A stretch of DNA of 64,000 bases from JANXLO01 sp038231295 (GTDB lineage Bacteria > Armatimonadota > Chthonomonadetes > Chthonomonadales > Chthonomonadaceae), in the NCBI GenBank assembly GCA_038231295.1, contig JBBRLP010000005.1, positions 20,586 through 84,585 on the forward strand, given 5' to 3'. This document shows, one piece after another, positions 8,608-17,793 of the stretch; within the stretch, counting starts at the first letter, position 1, and each line of letters begins with the position of its first letter. The notes beneath the pieces were generated by a model. The model was not told the DNA's origin and did not search any database. It saw only the letters and a program-made list of their open reading frames with translations. A program made the position numbers and the translations under genes.

Positions 8608-9246
8608 ATGACAAGAGGACTGACCGACAAACAAGAAAAAATTCTGACGTTCGTGCTGGACTATGTGAACGACAAAGGCTACCCGCCGAGCATCCGCGAA
8701 ATCGGCAACCACTTCGAGATTTCCAGCCTGCGCGGCGTCACCGTGCATCTCGATGCGCTGGAGCGTAAGGGATATATCAAACGCGCCAACACGGCCCGTG
8801 CCATCACCGTTATCGGCAAGACCGGCTCGACCGCACCGGGCCGTAACGTCATGCTCGTTCCGCTGATCGGCACCATCGCCGCCGGTGTTCCCATCATGGC
8901 GACCCAGAACATCGAAGGCCACATTCCCGTTCCGCAGGAGATGGTCGGCAATATGAACAACGTGTTCGCCCTCCAGGTCAAAGGCGACTCGATGATCGGC
9001 GCTCACATCATGCCGCGTGATCTCGTTATCATCAAAGAGCAGCGCACCGCCGACAATGGCGACCTGGTAGCCTTCCTGATCGGCGACGAAGCGACCGTGA
9101 AGCACATTCAGTTCACCGGCGAAGGCGTTCGTCTGCTGGCTTCCAATCCCGCCTACGAGCCAATCGAAGTCCGGCGCGAGGATAGTCACATCATCGGCAA
9201 GGTCATCGGCCTGATCCGCAACTACGACGGTCCTCTAAACTTCTGA
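8608..9246 (+). CDS. lexA: LexA repressor, SOS regulator
   Basis: A 212-residue LexA. The N-terminal winged helix-turn-helix (LTDKQEKILTFV, then YPPSIREIG and SLRGVTVHLDALERKGYI) binds operator DNA. The C-terminal S24 peptidase domain carries the self-cleavage site Ala92-Gly93 (TIAAGVP), the nucleophile Ser128 in GDSM and the general base Lys165 in ATVKHI. RecA-stimulated self-cleavage would derepress the SOS regulon. The ATG at 8608 has a GGGGAGGA site 9 bases upstream; the longer frame from 8437 would start inside the promoter. It ends head-on against rplL with a shared terminator. Assignment is secure. Confidence 0.96.
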   Translation: MTRGLTDKQEKILTFVLDYVNDKGYPPSIREIGNHFEISSLRGVTVHLDALERKGYIKRANTARAITVIGKTGSTAPGRNVMLVPLIGTIAAGVPIMATQNIEGHIPVPQEMVGNMNNVFALQVKGDSMIGAHIMPRDLVIIKEQRTADNGDLVAFLIGDEATVKHIQFTGEGVRLLASNPAYEPIEVRREDSHIIGKVIGLIRNYDGPLNF

Positions 9247-9290
9247 CCTAACGAAGTTCCGCACTCCCCTGTCTTCGGGCGAAGACGTGC

Positions 9291-9326
9291 AAAAGCGCAG
9301 GTAACGACACTGTTACCTGCGCTTTT
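9291..9326. terminator. Bidirectional terminator between lexA and rplL
   Basis: A perfect 15-bp inverted repeat (AAAAGCGCAGGTAAC and its complement) encloses a 6-base loop and has T-runs on both strands, serving lexA on plus and rplL on minus. A second 9-bp inverted repeat (9334-9342/9355-9363) follows. Confidence 0.9.
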
Positions 9327-9383
9327 CGTCGCTCCGGTGCAGCGGGAAACCCCACTGCACCGGACAACATCGTGGCCCCGGAA

Positions 9384-9785
9384 CTAACCGGCGGGCTTGA
9401 TGTCCGCTTTCGCGCCTTCGCCTTCGAGTTTCTCTTTGAGCGCCTTGGCGTCGTCGGCATTGAGGCCCTCTTTGATCTTGGAGGGAACGCCTTCGACCAG
9501 GTCTTTGGCTTCCTTGAGGCCGAGGCCGGTGATTTCGCGGACAACCTTGATGACGTTGATCTTCTTCTCACCGAAGGAGGTCATCACGACATCGAAGCTG
9601 GTGGGCGCTTCGTCCGCGACCGGGGCTGCAGCGCCACCGCCAGCGGCGGGAGCGGCGGCTACGGCAACTGCAGCGGACGGGGTGACGCCGAACACTTCCT
9701 GAAGTTCTTTGGACAGTTCGGACAGTTCCAGGACGGACATGGATTTGATCGCTTCAACGATCTCGTCTTTGCTAAGAGGCGGCAT
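9384..9785 (-). CDS. rplL: 50S ribosomal protein L7/L12
   Basis: A 133-residue L7/L12, the multimeric stalk protein that recruits translation GTPases. The N-terminal dimerisation helix (SVLELSELSKELQEVFGV), an Ala/Gly/Pro-rich hinge at about residues 36-58 and the C-terminal domain (EKKINVIKVVREITGLGLKE followed by AKDLVEGVP) are all present. AAGGAG lies 10 bases before the ATG. It follows rplJ by 57 bases, the usual L10-L12 pair. The upstream rplK-rplA genes and the downstream rpoB often found in this cluster are absent here: lexA lies downstream and a MATE gene upstream. Confidence 0.97.
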   Translation of the reverse strand: MPPLSKDEIVEAIKSMSVLELSELSKELQEVFGVTPSAAVAVAAAPAAGGGAAAPVADEAPTSFDVVMTSFGEKKINVIKVVREITGLGLKEAKDLVEGVPSKIKEGLNADDAKALKEKLEGEGAKADIKPAG

Positions 9786-9842
9786 GGATTGATTTCTCCT
9801 TCATGCGAATCGGGCTAGGCAGTTGAGTGAATAGGAACGAAA

Positions 9843-10403
9843 CTAGGCAGCAGCGGCTTCGGAGCCGCCGCCCTTCTGTTCGGCAATCGCGTCAATCGTC
9901 AGGACAAAGTCGCTGATGATGCTGTTGAGCGTCCCGATAAAGTTGCTGGCGGGGCCGTTCAGGGTGCTGACGAACTGCGAAATGATGACCTCGCGGGAGG
10001 GCAGTTTGGACAGCGCCGTGACCTGGGCAAGGTCGTACACTTTGCCGTCAATGTAGCCGCCCTTGACCTTGACATCCGGCTTGTTCTTCGTGGTTGCCAC
10101 GAAATCCAGCACCGACTTGGCAGGGGCGACGACATCGTTCATCGCGAACACAATCGCGGTCGGCCCGGTGAGAAGTTTATCCAGATCAGGATTGATTTCT
10201 CCGCCCATCGCGACTTTGAGCAGGGTGTTCTTGACGATATGGTACTCGGCGTTGTCTTCGCGAAGTTTGCGGCGGAGTTTGCTGATCTCCGCAACCGTCA
10301 GGCCGCGATAGTCCGTCAGGATCGCTCCCTTGCTCTCCGCGAGGATTTCGCGCAGATCGGAGACGACCAGTTCTTTTCGTGGGCTTGGCTTTGCTATGGG
10401 CAT
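9843..10403 (-). CDS. rplJ: 50S ribosomal protein L10
   Basis: A 186-residue L10, which anchors L7/L12 dimers to 23S rRNA. Typical segments are the N-terminal PRKELVVSDLREIL, TDYRGLTVAEISKLRRKLRE, the KNTLLKVAM strand and a C-terminal helix that ends in EQKGGGSEAAAA. It starts at ATG 10403 and is preceded by a leader of about 260 bases with its own strong promoter, consistent with L10-dependent autoregulation of the operon as known in other bacteria. Confidence 0.97.
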   Translation of the reverse strand: MPIAKPSPRKELVVSDLREILAESKGAILTDYRGLTVAEISKLRRKLREDNAEYHIVKNTLLKVAMGGEINPDLDKLLTGPTAIVFAMNDVVAPAKSVLDFVATTKNKPDVKVKGGYIDGKVYDLAQVTALSKLPSREVIISQFVSTLNGPASNFIGTLNSIISDFVLTIDAIAEQKGGGSEAAAA

Positions 10404-10665
10404 AGGGTCTCTCTCGTTTCCCTGAGTTCACCGCGAAAGTTCACGGTGGGAAGTAGTGCAGGCGCTAAAAAACCGGGCCTTCACCCCTTCGCGCTGAAAG
10501 CGCAGACGGCGGCGAATCCCGGCGGCAGGGCAAACCCTGACACACTAAAACTGTTGGATTCGACTCGACCTCGGCAGGCTCCCTGCGGGAATTAAGTCCG
10601 CCCCTGAGGTGCGGACACCGGCTGTCTGCGGTGAGCGAAGCATTCGCTATGGATTTAACACAAAT
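10404..10665 (-). promoter_or_regulatory. Candidate L10 (rplJ) leader RNA with attenuator-like hairpins
   Basis: About 260 untranslated bases separate the promoter from rplJ. On the minus strand several stems are visible, including GCGC-TTTCA-GCGC and a GGGTGAAGGCCC hairpin followed by TTTTTT, resembling a terminator ahead of the gene. Position and context match ribosomal L10 leaders, but I cannot align it to the covariance model by eye. Confidence 0.5.
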
Positions 10666-10666
10666 T

Positions 10667-10695
10667 AGTATGCCACGATCCGCACCCACTGTCAA
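10667..10695 (-). promoter_or_regulatory. rplJ-rplL promoter
   Basis: On the minus strand TTGACA (10690-10695) is followed after 17 bases by CATACT (10667-10672). Confidence 0.65.
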
Positions 10696-10707
10696 GTCAA
10701 TACACGA

Positions 10708-10767
10708 CAAAAAATCCCAGTAAGGGCGCTGCTTGCTGCACTTTCGATTGGCATAGGTGCAGCAAGC
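10708..10767 (-). terminator. Terminator downstream of the MATE gene
   Basis: An 11-bp inverted repeat GCTTGCTGCAC (10731-10741) pairs with 10757-10767. On the minus strand it is followed by a small CCC/GGG hairpin and ATTTTTTG. It separates the MATE gene from the rplJ promoter. Confidence 0.6.
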
Positions 10768-10814
10768 CGCGCCGACAAACCGTTATCTGGGCGCAGCGAG
10801 CGCCGCCTCTGCGG

Positions 10815-12338
10815 TTAGACTTTGATCTTTTTCCACTTCCCGGAGCGGAAAAGCCCGTAGGTCATAAAGCCGCCAATAATCGTCGTGAGGCAGATAGAAA
10901 GCCAGGCACCGTGCGTGTTCTGGTGGAGGGTAAACATGAGAAAATAGGCCAGCGGCAGACGCAGAAACCACATGGTGAAAAGGGTGATATAGGTCGGTCG
11001 GATGGTGTCGCCTGCACCCTGCAAGGCTCCAATCAGCACCATCGAGATTCCCAGAAACGGTTCACTGAAGGCGTTGAGGCGGAGGTAGTCGGCACCAAGG
11101 CGCAATACGGTCGGGTCGTGGGTGAAGAGGCGCGTCAGCGGCGCCGCAAACGTGAAGAAGACAATTGCCATGAAGGTCATCACGGCGACTGATTGCTGCG
11201 AAGCAGCCCAGGCGTAGCGTTCCGCCCGCTCCGTATCCTTTGCTCCGAGGCTCTGCCCGACGAGCGCGGAGGCCGCGACGCTGTAGCCAAAACCGGGCAT
11301 GAAGGCAATGCCCTCCGCCCTCAGCCCTATCTGCATTGCCGCCACGCCTGCCGATCCTTCCAGCGTTCGCGCCAGCAGTCCCGTGAAGGACATCATGCCC
11401 AGATTGCGTATCAGGGCTTGGAGCGCGGCGGGGATGCCTATTTTCAGAATACGCCAGGCCCATTCCGTGGTCAGCACGAGATGCTCCCGGTGCAGCCTGC
11501 TTCGCAGAGGGGAGTGGCGCAGCATCGTATACAGATAGAACAGACAGCCTACCCAGACCGAGGAGGAGAGGGCGATTCCGGCTCCCTGCACACCCAGATG
11601 CGGAAAACCTAGCCTGCCATAGATCAGAACTGCGTTCCCGGAGATGTGGACAGCGATGGTGACACAGGTGATGAGCATAGGGGTTCGTGTGTCGCCAAGC
11701 CCTCGAAACGCGCCCATGAGCGCATTCATCACAAACAGGGGCAGCGCACAGGTGAGGGCGGCGGTCAGGAACTGTACGCACAGCGTGGCCGATTCAGGAC
11801 TGCGATGCGAGTCCAGCATGAGGGCAACCATCGGCGCACGTCCCACATAGGTCAGCGTTCCGAAGACGAAGGCGAGAACGAAACTCAGGGTCAGTGACTG
11901 CCCTATCGCCATCACCGCCTGCTGCGGCTCTTTCGCGCCCGTGAAGCGTGCGACCAGAGCCGTAGTGCCGACCGAAACGCCCATCGCCAGTGAGATCAAG
12001 AGGAAGATGATACTGCCGCCGACCCCTGTCGCAGCCAGCGCCGCCGCGCCATTCGGCAGATGCCCGACAAAAAAGACATCCATCAGGCTATTGAACGTCT
12101 GGAGCAGCATCGTCAGTACGGAAGGCCAGGCGAGCGTCCAGACGGTCAGATGAAGCTGACGGGGCGTTGGCGGCGGGGCAGGTATAAAAACAGGCGCGGA
12201 TGCGGTTGTTGTGAGAGGTATCCCCTGTCCTGCGTCCTGCTCAAGGGCCTGCAACACATCTCCTGAAATTACATCGCAGGGGGGCAAACCATCCGACTGC
12301 TCCTCAGCATTGAGGATTGGGTGTGGCGGCGTAGACAT
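10815..12338 (-). CDS. MATE family efflux transporter
   Basis: A 507-residue inner-membrane protein of the multidrug and toxic compound extrusion family, which exports drugs or metabolites using a proton or sodium gradient. About twelve membrane segments are visible in two homologous halves, beginning with LTVWTLAWPSVLTMLLQ and FFVGHLPNGAAALAATGVG, with the second half starting near KIGIPAALQALIRNLGMM. The first 60 residues are a soluble Pro/Thr-rich extension not usual for the family (typically about 450 residues). AAGGAG sits 5 bases before the ATG, which supports this long start. It is an apparent single-gene unit. Substrate is unknown. Confidence 0.9.
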   Translation of the reverse strand: MSTPPHPILNAEEQSDGLPPCDVISGDVLQALEQDAGQGIPLTTTASAPVFIPAPPPTPRQLHLTVWTLAWPSVLTMLLQTFNSLMDVFFVGHLPNGAAALAATGVGGSIIFLLISLAMGVSVGTTALVARFTGAKEPQQAVMAIGQSLTLSFVLAFVFGTLTYVGRAPMVALMLDSHRSPESATLCVQFLTAALTCALPLFVMNALMGAFRGLGDTRTPMLITCVTIAVHISGNAVLIYGRLGFPHLGVQGAGIALSSSVWVGCLFYLYTMLRHSPLRSRLHREHLVLTTEWAWRILKIGIPAALQALIRNLGMMSFTGLLARTLEGSAGVAAMQIGLRAEGIAFMPGFGYSVAASALVGQSLGAKDTERAERYAWAASQQSVAVMTFMAIVFFTFAAPLTRLFTHDPTVLRLGADYLRLNAFSEPFLGISMVLIGALQGAGDTIRPTYITLFTMWFLRLPLAYFLMFTLHQNTHGAWLSICLTTIIGGFMTYGLFRSGKWKKIKV

Positions 12339-12501
12339 CAGACTCCTTCGTATCTCCCTCTACCGGGAACAGGGAGTCGAACGACGCCCTTACAGCACTT
12401 GCCTTTCTGATACGAATAGAAGGCTGAGAGGGTTCAATCTGAGCGCATTGGAAGCCATACTTCCTGTAGATGAAAGTGGCGATGCAGTGCCAGGTTCAAA
12501 G

Positions 12502-13782
12502 TCATTTTGAGCCTCCGTCGCGGCGGGACATGAGGGCGGCAGGCAGGAACGGCACTACCAGCAGGACCAGCACGGTTGTTCCCGCGTTGACCCAGACGAG
12601 GTCGCGGAACGTAAGATGGAAACGGGAATAGAGCGATGAGCCAGTCCAGTCGGACAGTGCGTTCGTCAGGTTCCAGACGCTCATCATCACCGCGTAGCCA
12701 ATCGCTTCACTGCCTTTAGGCGTGGCGCGGGCGGCCAGATCGTACACCGGCAGCATGGCAAGCGTTCCCGTTACCCCGCTGATCGCCGTGATGACAATCG
12801 CGGAGGTTTCTGAGCGGTAGAAGAGATAGAAGAGGGTTCCGATGGCATGGACGACGATGCTGCTGGCAACCAGAACGCGCAGACTCAGTTTCCGGCAGGC
12901 CGCATAGTAGACGAAAGTTGTCAACAGACCGGCGGCAGCGGCCACGAAAACCAGTCTGCCGACGAGTTCCTTGGAGAAGTGCAGCGTATTGGTCTGGTGA
13001 AACAGCAGAGGGGTTCCGAAGCCAGGCGAAGCGGCAATCAGAAAGATCATACCGGCCGCCGTCAGCAGGATGCGAGAACGCAGGAGCGTCTGAAACTGCG
13101 CCACAAACTCTTGCCACACGGCACGGTTCGGACGTGCTGTCTTCGCCTCCGGCAGGCCGACGAAATAGAGCGGTACCAGAAGAAGATGCAGAAACGCTGT
13201 GATGCTCATAGTCACGAGGAACGGGGCGGACGCGGAGAGCCAGCCCCCGATAGGGCCACCGAGCAGACTGGCAAGCCGGAAGGCGCCGATACGTTGCGCG
13301 GTCAATCGGCCTGCGGCCTGAAACCGCTCCCCGACCTCCACCATGACACCGCCGAGCGACGTGCTGGTAAACACAATCGTCACGTAGAGAACGGTGTAGG
13401 TCAGCAGCAGGATGTTGTAGGAGCGCGGAACTAGACCGAGCAGGAGCCACAACAGGCCGGAACCGAGCAGGCTGAGAATGAGATAGGCTCGCCTGCGCGT
13501 TCCGAACAACGGGACACTATCTACCAGCACTCCGGCGAGCGGTTTGATATAGTTGGTGAACGCGCCGATGGCGAAGAACGCCGAGACCGTCGGCGCGGTA
13601 CAGTGCAGTTGATCTTTGAGCAGAAACTTCATCGGCAGGTCGGCAATCGCGATGCCGAGGTTCGTTCCCAGCCAGCCCAGGCCCATCAGAATCGCCAGAC
13701 TCGACAGGCTCCGCTCCCCCAAACTCCCTTTCAACGGCTCCTGATAGACAACCTCGATAGCAGCATTTTCAACTTCCGGCAC
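12502..13782 (-). CDS. MFS transporter, folate-biopterin-transporter-like
   Basis: A 426-residue polytopic membrane protein with about twelve hydrophobic segments. The order and spacing, with FAIGAFTNYIKPLAGVLVDS early and DLPMKFLLKD before it, resemble the major facilitator superfamily and especially the BT1/folate-biopterin branch. I chose GTG 13782 because AAGGAGG is 6 bases upstream; a TTG at 13803 is an alternative. It lies between the MATE gene and the M42 peptidase on the same strand, 37 bases after the peptidase stop, so it may share that transcript. The transported substrate cannot be predicted. Confidence 0.75.
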   Translation of the reverse strand: MPEVENAAIEVVYQEPLKGSLGERSLSSLAILMGLGWLGTNLGIAIADLPMKFLLKDQLHCTAPTVSAFFAIGAFTNYIKPLAGVLVDSVPLFGTRRRAYLILSLLGSGLLWLLLGLVPRSYNILLLTYTVLYVTIVFTSTSLGGVMVEVGERFQAAGRLTAQRIGAFRLASLLGGPIGGWLSASAPFLVTMSITAFLHLLLVPLYFVGLPEAKTARPNRAVWQEFVAQFQTLLRSRILLTAAGMIFLIAASPGFGTPLLFHQTNTLHFSKELVGRLVFVAAAAGLLTTFVYYAACRKLSLRVLVASSIVVHAIGTLFYLFYRSETSAIVITAISGVTGTLAMLPVYDLAARATPKGSEAIGYAVMMSVWNLTNALSDWTGSSLYSRFHLTFRDLVWVNAGTTVLVLLVVPFLPAALMSRRDGGSK

Positions 13783-13819
13783 CTTCGCCTCCTTCTTCAG
13801 CAATCGTTCCCGTTCGCCT

Positions 13820-14899
13820 CTACTTCAGTTCGTCGGCGTAGCCGTAGGAGCGGGTGTGCGCTTCGGGCAGATAGGCGGCGAGCAGATCAATCGCCGCCTG
13901 AATATCTTCGATGTTCGCCATCTCATTGACTGTGTGAATATAGCGGGTGGGAATGGAGAGCGTGAAAGAGGGAACACCGCCTCTGCTGCGCTGAATGCCG
14001 CCCGCGTCCGTGCCGCCACGCGGCAGGATTTCCAACTGGTACTTGATGCCCTTCGCCTCGGCAATGTCGCGGAAGTGGCGCACCAGTTTCGGATGGCAGA
14101 GCAGCGAAGAGTCCACGATTTTGATGGCCGCACCATTGCCCAGGCGGGTCACCTGATCGGGTTCGGGGACGCCGGGCAGGTCCACCGCCAGCGTCACGTC
14201 CAACGCAATGCCGATGTCCGGCTGGAGTGTGTAGGCCGCTGTTGTCGCGCCGCGCAGCCCGACCTCTTCCTGCGTCGTGGCGACCGCGAGGATGTTGGAT
14301 TTGAGGGACGTGGACTGAAGTTTTCGCAGCACCTCGATCATAATAAAGACGCTGAGGCGGTCGTCCAGGGTCTTGCTGACGACGGTATCGCCGATTCGCT
14401 CCGCCGTTCGGTCCATCGTCACCATATCGCCCACTTCGACCAGCGTTTTCACCTTCTCTCCCGGCAGACCGAGGTCCACGAAAAACTCTTCGATCTTCGG
14501 GGATTTGTTCACCTCTTCGGGGGTCAGCAGATGGGTCGGTTTGCTGCCGGGCATCAGGGTGCCGCGCAGGGTCTGTCCCGCAAAGCCCTGCACCAGAACG
14601 CGCTGCGCCACCATCGCACGGGGGTCCCAGCCACCGACGGGGAGCAGGCGCAGAAAACCCCGGTCGTCAATATACTTGACCATGAACCCGATCTCGTCGA
14701 GATGCGCGGCGATCATGACACGCGGCCCGTCACTCGTGCCCTTTTTGAACGCGATGACATTGCCCATCACGTCCACTTCCAGGGTGTCGCATAGCGGACG
14801 CAGTTCCTCAATGACCAGCCGCCGGATGGCCTCTTCACGGCTTGGGATGCCCGGTGTCTCGCATATTCGCTTCAACAGATCGAAATTCAGTTCACTCAT
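13820..14899 (-). CDS. M42 family metallopeptidase (FrvX/CelM-type aminopeptidase)
   Basis: A 359-residue cytosolic aminopeptidase of family M42, which forms large tetrahedral assemblies and trims peptides. The di-metal ligands are visible in order: His in AAHLDEIGF, Asp in SKTLDDRL, Glu-Glu in TTQEEVGLRG, Asp in ALDVTLA and His in YIHTVNEM. The PDZ-like insertion between residues 70 and 170 (VLVQGFAGQTLRGTL) is present. Length matches the family. AGGAGC lies just before the ATG. Assignment is secure; peptide preference is not predictable. It is divergent from the ATP-grasp operon at 15148. Confidence 0.93.
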   Translation of the reverse strand: MSELNFDLLKRICETPGIPSREEAIRRLVIEELRPLCDTLEVDVMGNVIAFKKGTSDGPRVMIAAHLDEIGFMVKYIDDRGFLRLLPVGGWDPRAMVAQRVLVQGFAGQTLRGTLMPGSKPTHLLTPEEVNKSPKIEEFFVDLGLPGEKVKTLVEVGDMVTMDRTAERIGDTVVSKTLDDRLSVFIMIEVLRKLQSTSLKSNILAVATTQEEVGLRGATTAAYTLQPDIGIALDVTLAVDLPGVPEPDQVTRLGNGAAIKIVDSSLLCHPKLVRHFRDIAEAKGIKYQLEILPRGGTDAGGIQRSRGGVPSFTLSIPTRYIHTVNEMANIEDIQAAIDLLAAYLPEAHTRSYGYADELK

Positions 14900-14936
14900 A
14901 CCCTGCTCCTGAAAATAGTCCCGCCGTCCGGCTATT

Positions 14937-14966
14937 TTGACTTTTGGTGGCGAGTCCGGTTATAAT
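14937..14966 (+). promoter_or_regulatory. Promoter of the ATP-grasp/alpha-E/transglutaminase operon
   Basis: TTGACT (14937-14942), 18 bases, then a perfect TATAAT (14961-14966), giving a 5' leader of about 175 bases. Confidence 0.7.
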
Positions 14967-15147
14967 AGGCGATAGACGACCTTAATCCCTGCTTCTCTTC
15001 GCAGGTGACGCCGTTTTGGGTTCGTTTCCCCCTCTGGCGAAGCGGTCTGCCGCCCTTCGCGCCCGGATCAGGCGATGTCGCCCCTCGGTACCCAGTATGC
15101 ACGGCTCCAGGGCGGAGCCGCAGCCCGCAGGAGGTGCGTCTCTTTCG

Positions 15148-16719
15148 ATGTCACTATTCGACAACTATCAGACCAACGGCTTCTTCGACGAGATGTTTCA
15201 GCCGGACGGTCAGCCGCGTACCCATTATTGGAAATTGTGCCAGAGACTTTCGAGCCTGACTCTGGAAGACTTTCGCCGCCGCTGCCAACTTGCCGAACTG
15301 ACCCTGATTCATCAGGGCATCACGTTCGCGGTCTATGGCAGCAACGAAGGGGTCGAGAAGCCGTTCCCGTTCGACCTGATTCCCCGCATCGTGCCTGCCG
15401 ATGAGTGGGAACTGATCGAAAAGGGCCTCAAACAGCGTCTTACTGCCCTGAACCTGTTCATCCACGATGTCTACCACGAGCAGAAGATCCTCAACGACCG
15501 CGTGGTTCCACGTGACTTGATTGTGAACGCGGCGTATTTTCGGCGCGAGTTCATCGGAGCCGACCCGCCCGGCGGCATCTATGTCCATATCTGCGGCAGC
15601 GACCTGATACGCGACCAGCACGGCAACTATCAGGTGCTGGAAGACAACCTGCGTACCCCTTCCGGTGTCTCGTATGTCCTTGAAAACCGCATTATCCTGA
15701 CCCGTGTTCTGCCGCAACTGTTTCGCGACCTGCCCGTGCGCCCGGTAGATCACTACACGACGCAGCTTCTGCACAATCTGCGGGAACTTGCCCCGGAAGG
15801 TCGTTCCGAGTCCCCAAATGTCGTGCTGCTGACCCCCGGCATCTACAACAGCGCCTATTTTGAACACGCTTTCCTCGCGCAGCAGCTCGGCATCGAACTC
15901 GTGCAGGGGCGCGACCTGTTCGTCGAAAACAACATGGTCTACATGAAGACGACCAAAGGCCCGGAGCGCGTAGATGTGATCTATCGCCGTGTGGACGACG
16001 ACTTTTTGGACCCGCTGGTCTTTCGCGGCGACTCCAGTCTCGGCGTTGCGGGGCTGGTCAATGCCTATCGCAGCGGCAACGTAGCCCTCGCCAACTCCAT
16101 CGGCACAGGAGTCGCTGACGACAAAGCCGTCTACGCCTACGTGCCGCGCATCATCGAATACTATCTCGGCGAGAAACCGATTCTGGAGAATGTCGAGACG
16201 TTCCTGGCTGCTGAGCCAAAACAGTGCGCCTACATCCTCGCTAACCTGGACAAACTGGTGGTGAAGGCGGCAAACGAGTCCGGTGGCTATGGGATGCTCA
16301 TGGGGCCGCAGGCGAACGCGGCAGAGCGAGCGGAGTTCGCCGACAAGATCAAGGCCAATCCGCGCAACTACATCGCGCAGCCGCTCATCTCTCTCTCCCA
16401 GGCTCCTTCTTTCGTGGACGACAGTCTGATTGAAGGGCGGCATATTGACCTTCGTCCCTACATCCTCTACGGGCAAAAGGAGATTACCATCATTCCCGGT
16501 GCGCTCACCCGTGTCGCGCTGCGGCGCGGCTCCTACGTCGTCAACTCCTCCCAGGGCGGCGGCAGCAAAGACACCTGGGTGCTGGCGCAGGACAACGCAA
16601 GCTTGAGTCAGCAAATGCATGGAATGCAGCAGAGCATGAGCGCGAAAGGCATGACACAGTCGCTCGGCGGGATGACACAAAGTCTGGGCGAACCGATGGC
16701 TGCGGAGGGAGAAGCGTGA
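15148..16719 (+). CDS. Circularly permuted ATP-grasp protein (DUF404/407-type)
   Basis: A 523-residue circularly permuted ATP-grasp enzyme, a family that forms carboxylate-amine (often peptide-like) bonds with ATP. Signature stretches are NAAYFRREF, VHICGSDLIRD, the ligand strand VLEDNLRTPSGVSYV, VDVIYRRVDDDFLDP and VVKAANESGGYGM. The extreme C-terminus is a Met/Gln-rich tail with a tandem GMTQSLG repeat. The ATG at 15148 gives the family's usual N-terminus (FDEMF); the GGAGG site is 13 bases away, a little far. The stop overlaps the next gene as TGATG, so translation is coupled. The gene set ATP-grasp, alpha-E, transglutaminase is a known conserved neighbourhood predicted to make or modify a peptide; the product is unknown. 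Confidence 0.9.
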   Translation: MSLFDNYQTNGFFDEMFQPDGQPRTHYWKLCQRLSSLTLEDFRRRCQLAELTLIHQGITFAVYGSNEGVEKPFPFDLIPRIVPADEWELIEKGLKQRLTALNLFIHDVYHEQKILNDRVVPRDLIVNAAYFRREFIGADPPGGIYVHICGSDLIRDQHGNYQVLEDNLRTPSGVSYVLENRIILTRVLPQLFRDLPVRPVDHYTTQLLHNLRELAPEGRSESPNVVLLTPGIYNSAYFEHAFLAQQLGIELVQGRDLFVENNMVYMKTTKGPERVDVIYRRVDDDFLDPLVFRGDSSLGVAGLVNAYRSGNVALANSIGTGVADDKAVYAYVPRIIEYYLGEKPILENVETFLAAEPKQCAYILANLDKLVVKAANESGGYGMLMGPQANAAERAEFADKIKANPRNYIAQPLISLSQAPSFVDDSLIEGRHIDLRPYILYGQKEITIIPGALTRVALRRGSYVVNSSQGGGSKDTWVLAQDNASLSQQMHGMQQSMSAKGMTQSLGGMTQSLGEPMAAEGEA

Positions 16720-17750
16720 TGCTCAGTCGAGACGCCGACGCCTGTTACTGGATAGGACGCTACGTCGAGCGGGCGGAGGCGACCGCCCGCATGGTGGACG
16801 TTCACTACCATGCAGCCCTGGAGACCACCCTGCCCGCCGCCGACATCGCCACCGAAGAGGCATTTACGCCGATGCGCTGGGCCTCGCTGCTGGCGATTTC
16901 CGGCAGCTCCCGCGACTATCATTCTCGCTACACGACGGAGAACGACCGGGACGTGATTCAGTTCTTTGTCTTCGATACCGAGAACCCCGGCTCCATTCTG
17001 CGAACCTGGACGGGCGCACGCGAAAATGCCCGCTCTATCCGCGAACAGATCGCTTCGGAGATGTGGGAGAGCCTGAACGTCTTCTATCTCCAACTGCGGG
17101 AATGGGACGTGGACAGAGTCCTGACCGGCTCCCCACATGAGTTTTTTCAGGCGGTCAAGAACGCCTCCCATCTCTTTCAGGGCATCCTGAATAGAACCAT
17201 GCTCATGAGCGAGCCTCGTGACTGGCTGGACACGGGGCGATTTCTGGAACGCGCCAGTCAGACCGCTCGTCTACTGGATGTGAAGTATCATGATCTCTTG
17301 CCCGTCTATGTGACCGACGTACCCGGCACAGACGAGGCACCGCCCCAGGATCGTCCGCCCAATCCGTTTGGCGTCGGCGGGCCGCTGGATATGCACGGCT
17401 GGATTGCAGTTCTGAAATCGGTGAGCGCATTTGAGATGTATCGAAAGACGCACCGGGACGGGATTCGCCCTTCAAGTATCGTGGATTTTCTGGTGCTGAA
17501 TCCGACCTTTCCGGCCTCCGTGCGGCACTGTATCGCCCGTGTGGAGGGCTGCCAGAAACGCATCAGTGGCAACCAGCGCGATGAGCCGCGAACTGAGCCG
17601 GAACTTCTGCTCGGCAGACTTCGTGCCGACCTGACCTATATCCGCTCGGAAGAGATCATCCGCAACGGGCTGCATCAGTTTTTGGACGGCGTTCAGGATC
17701 GCTGTACCGAAGTCGGAAAAGCGATCACACGCACCTACCTGTCGTACTGA
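16719..17750 (+). CDS. Alpha-E domain protein (DUF403)
   Basis: A 343-residue, mostly helical alpha-E protein. The opening MLSRDADACYWIGRYVERAE is the family hallmark, and EQIASEMWESLNVFYLQLRE and DTGRFLERASQTARLLDVKY are further conserved helices. The ATG at 16719 overlaps the upstream TGA; a GTG at 16716 is possible but would add only one residue. Alpha-E proteins accompany the circularly permuted ATP-grasp enzyme and are thought to work with it, but no activity is established. A 43-base gap separates it from the transglutaminase gene. Confidence 0.9.
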   Translation: MLSRDADACYWIGRYVERAEATARMVDVHYHAALETTLPAADIATEEAFTPMRWASLLAISGSSRDYHSRYTTENDRDVIQFFVFDTENPGSILRTWTGARENARSIREQIASEMWESLNVFYLQLREWDVDRVLTGSPHEFFQAVKNASHLFQGILNRTMLMSEPRDWLDTGRFLERASQTARLLDVKYHDLLPVYVTDVPGTDEAPPQDRPPNPFGVGGPLDMHGWIAVLKSVSAFEMYRKTHRDGIRPSSIVDFLVLNPTFPASVRHCIARVEGCQKRISGNQRDEPRTEPELLLGRLRADLTYIRSEEIIRNGLHQFLDGVQDRCTEVGKAITRTYLSY

Positions 17751-17793
17751 CAACCGCATCGCTTCGCGCTCCCGTACAGGAAAGACTGCCACC

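Noticed and set aside
15154..16680. 508-codon minus-strand frame opposite the ATP-grasp gene
   Set aside because: It is a shadow of the well-conserved plus-strand gene.
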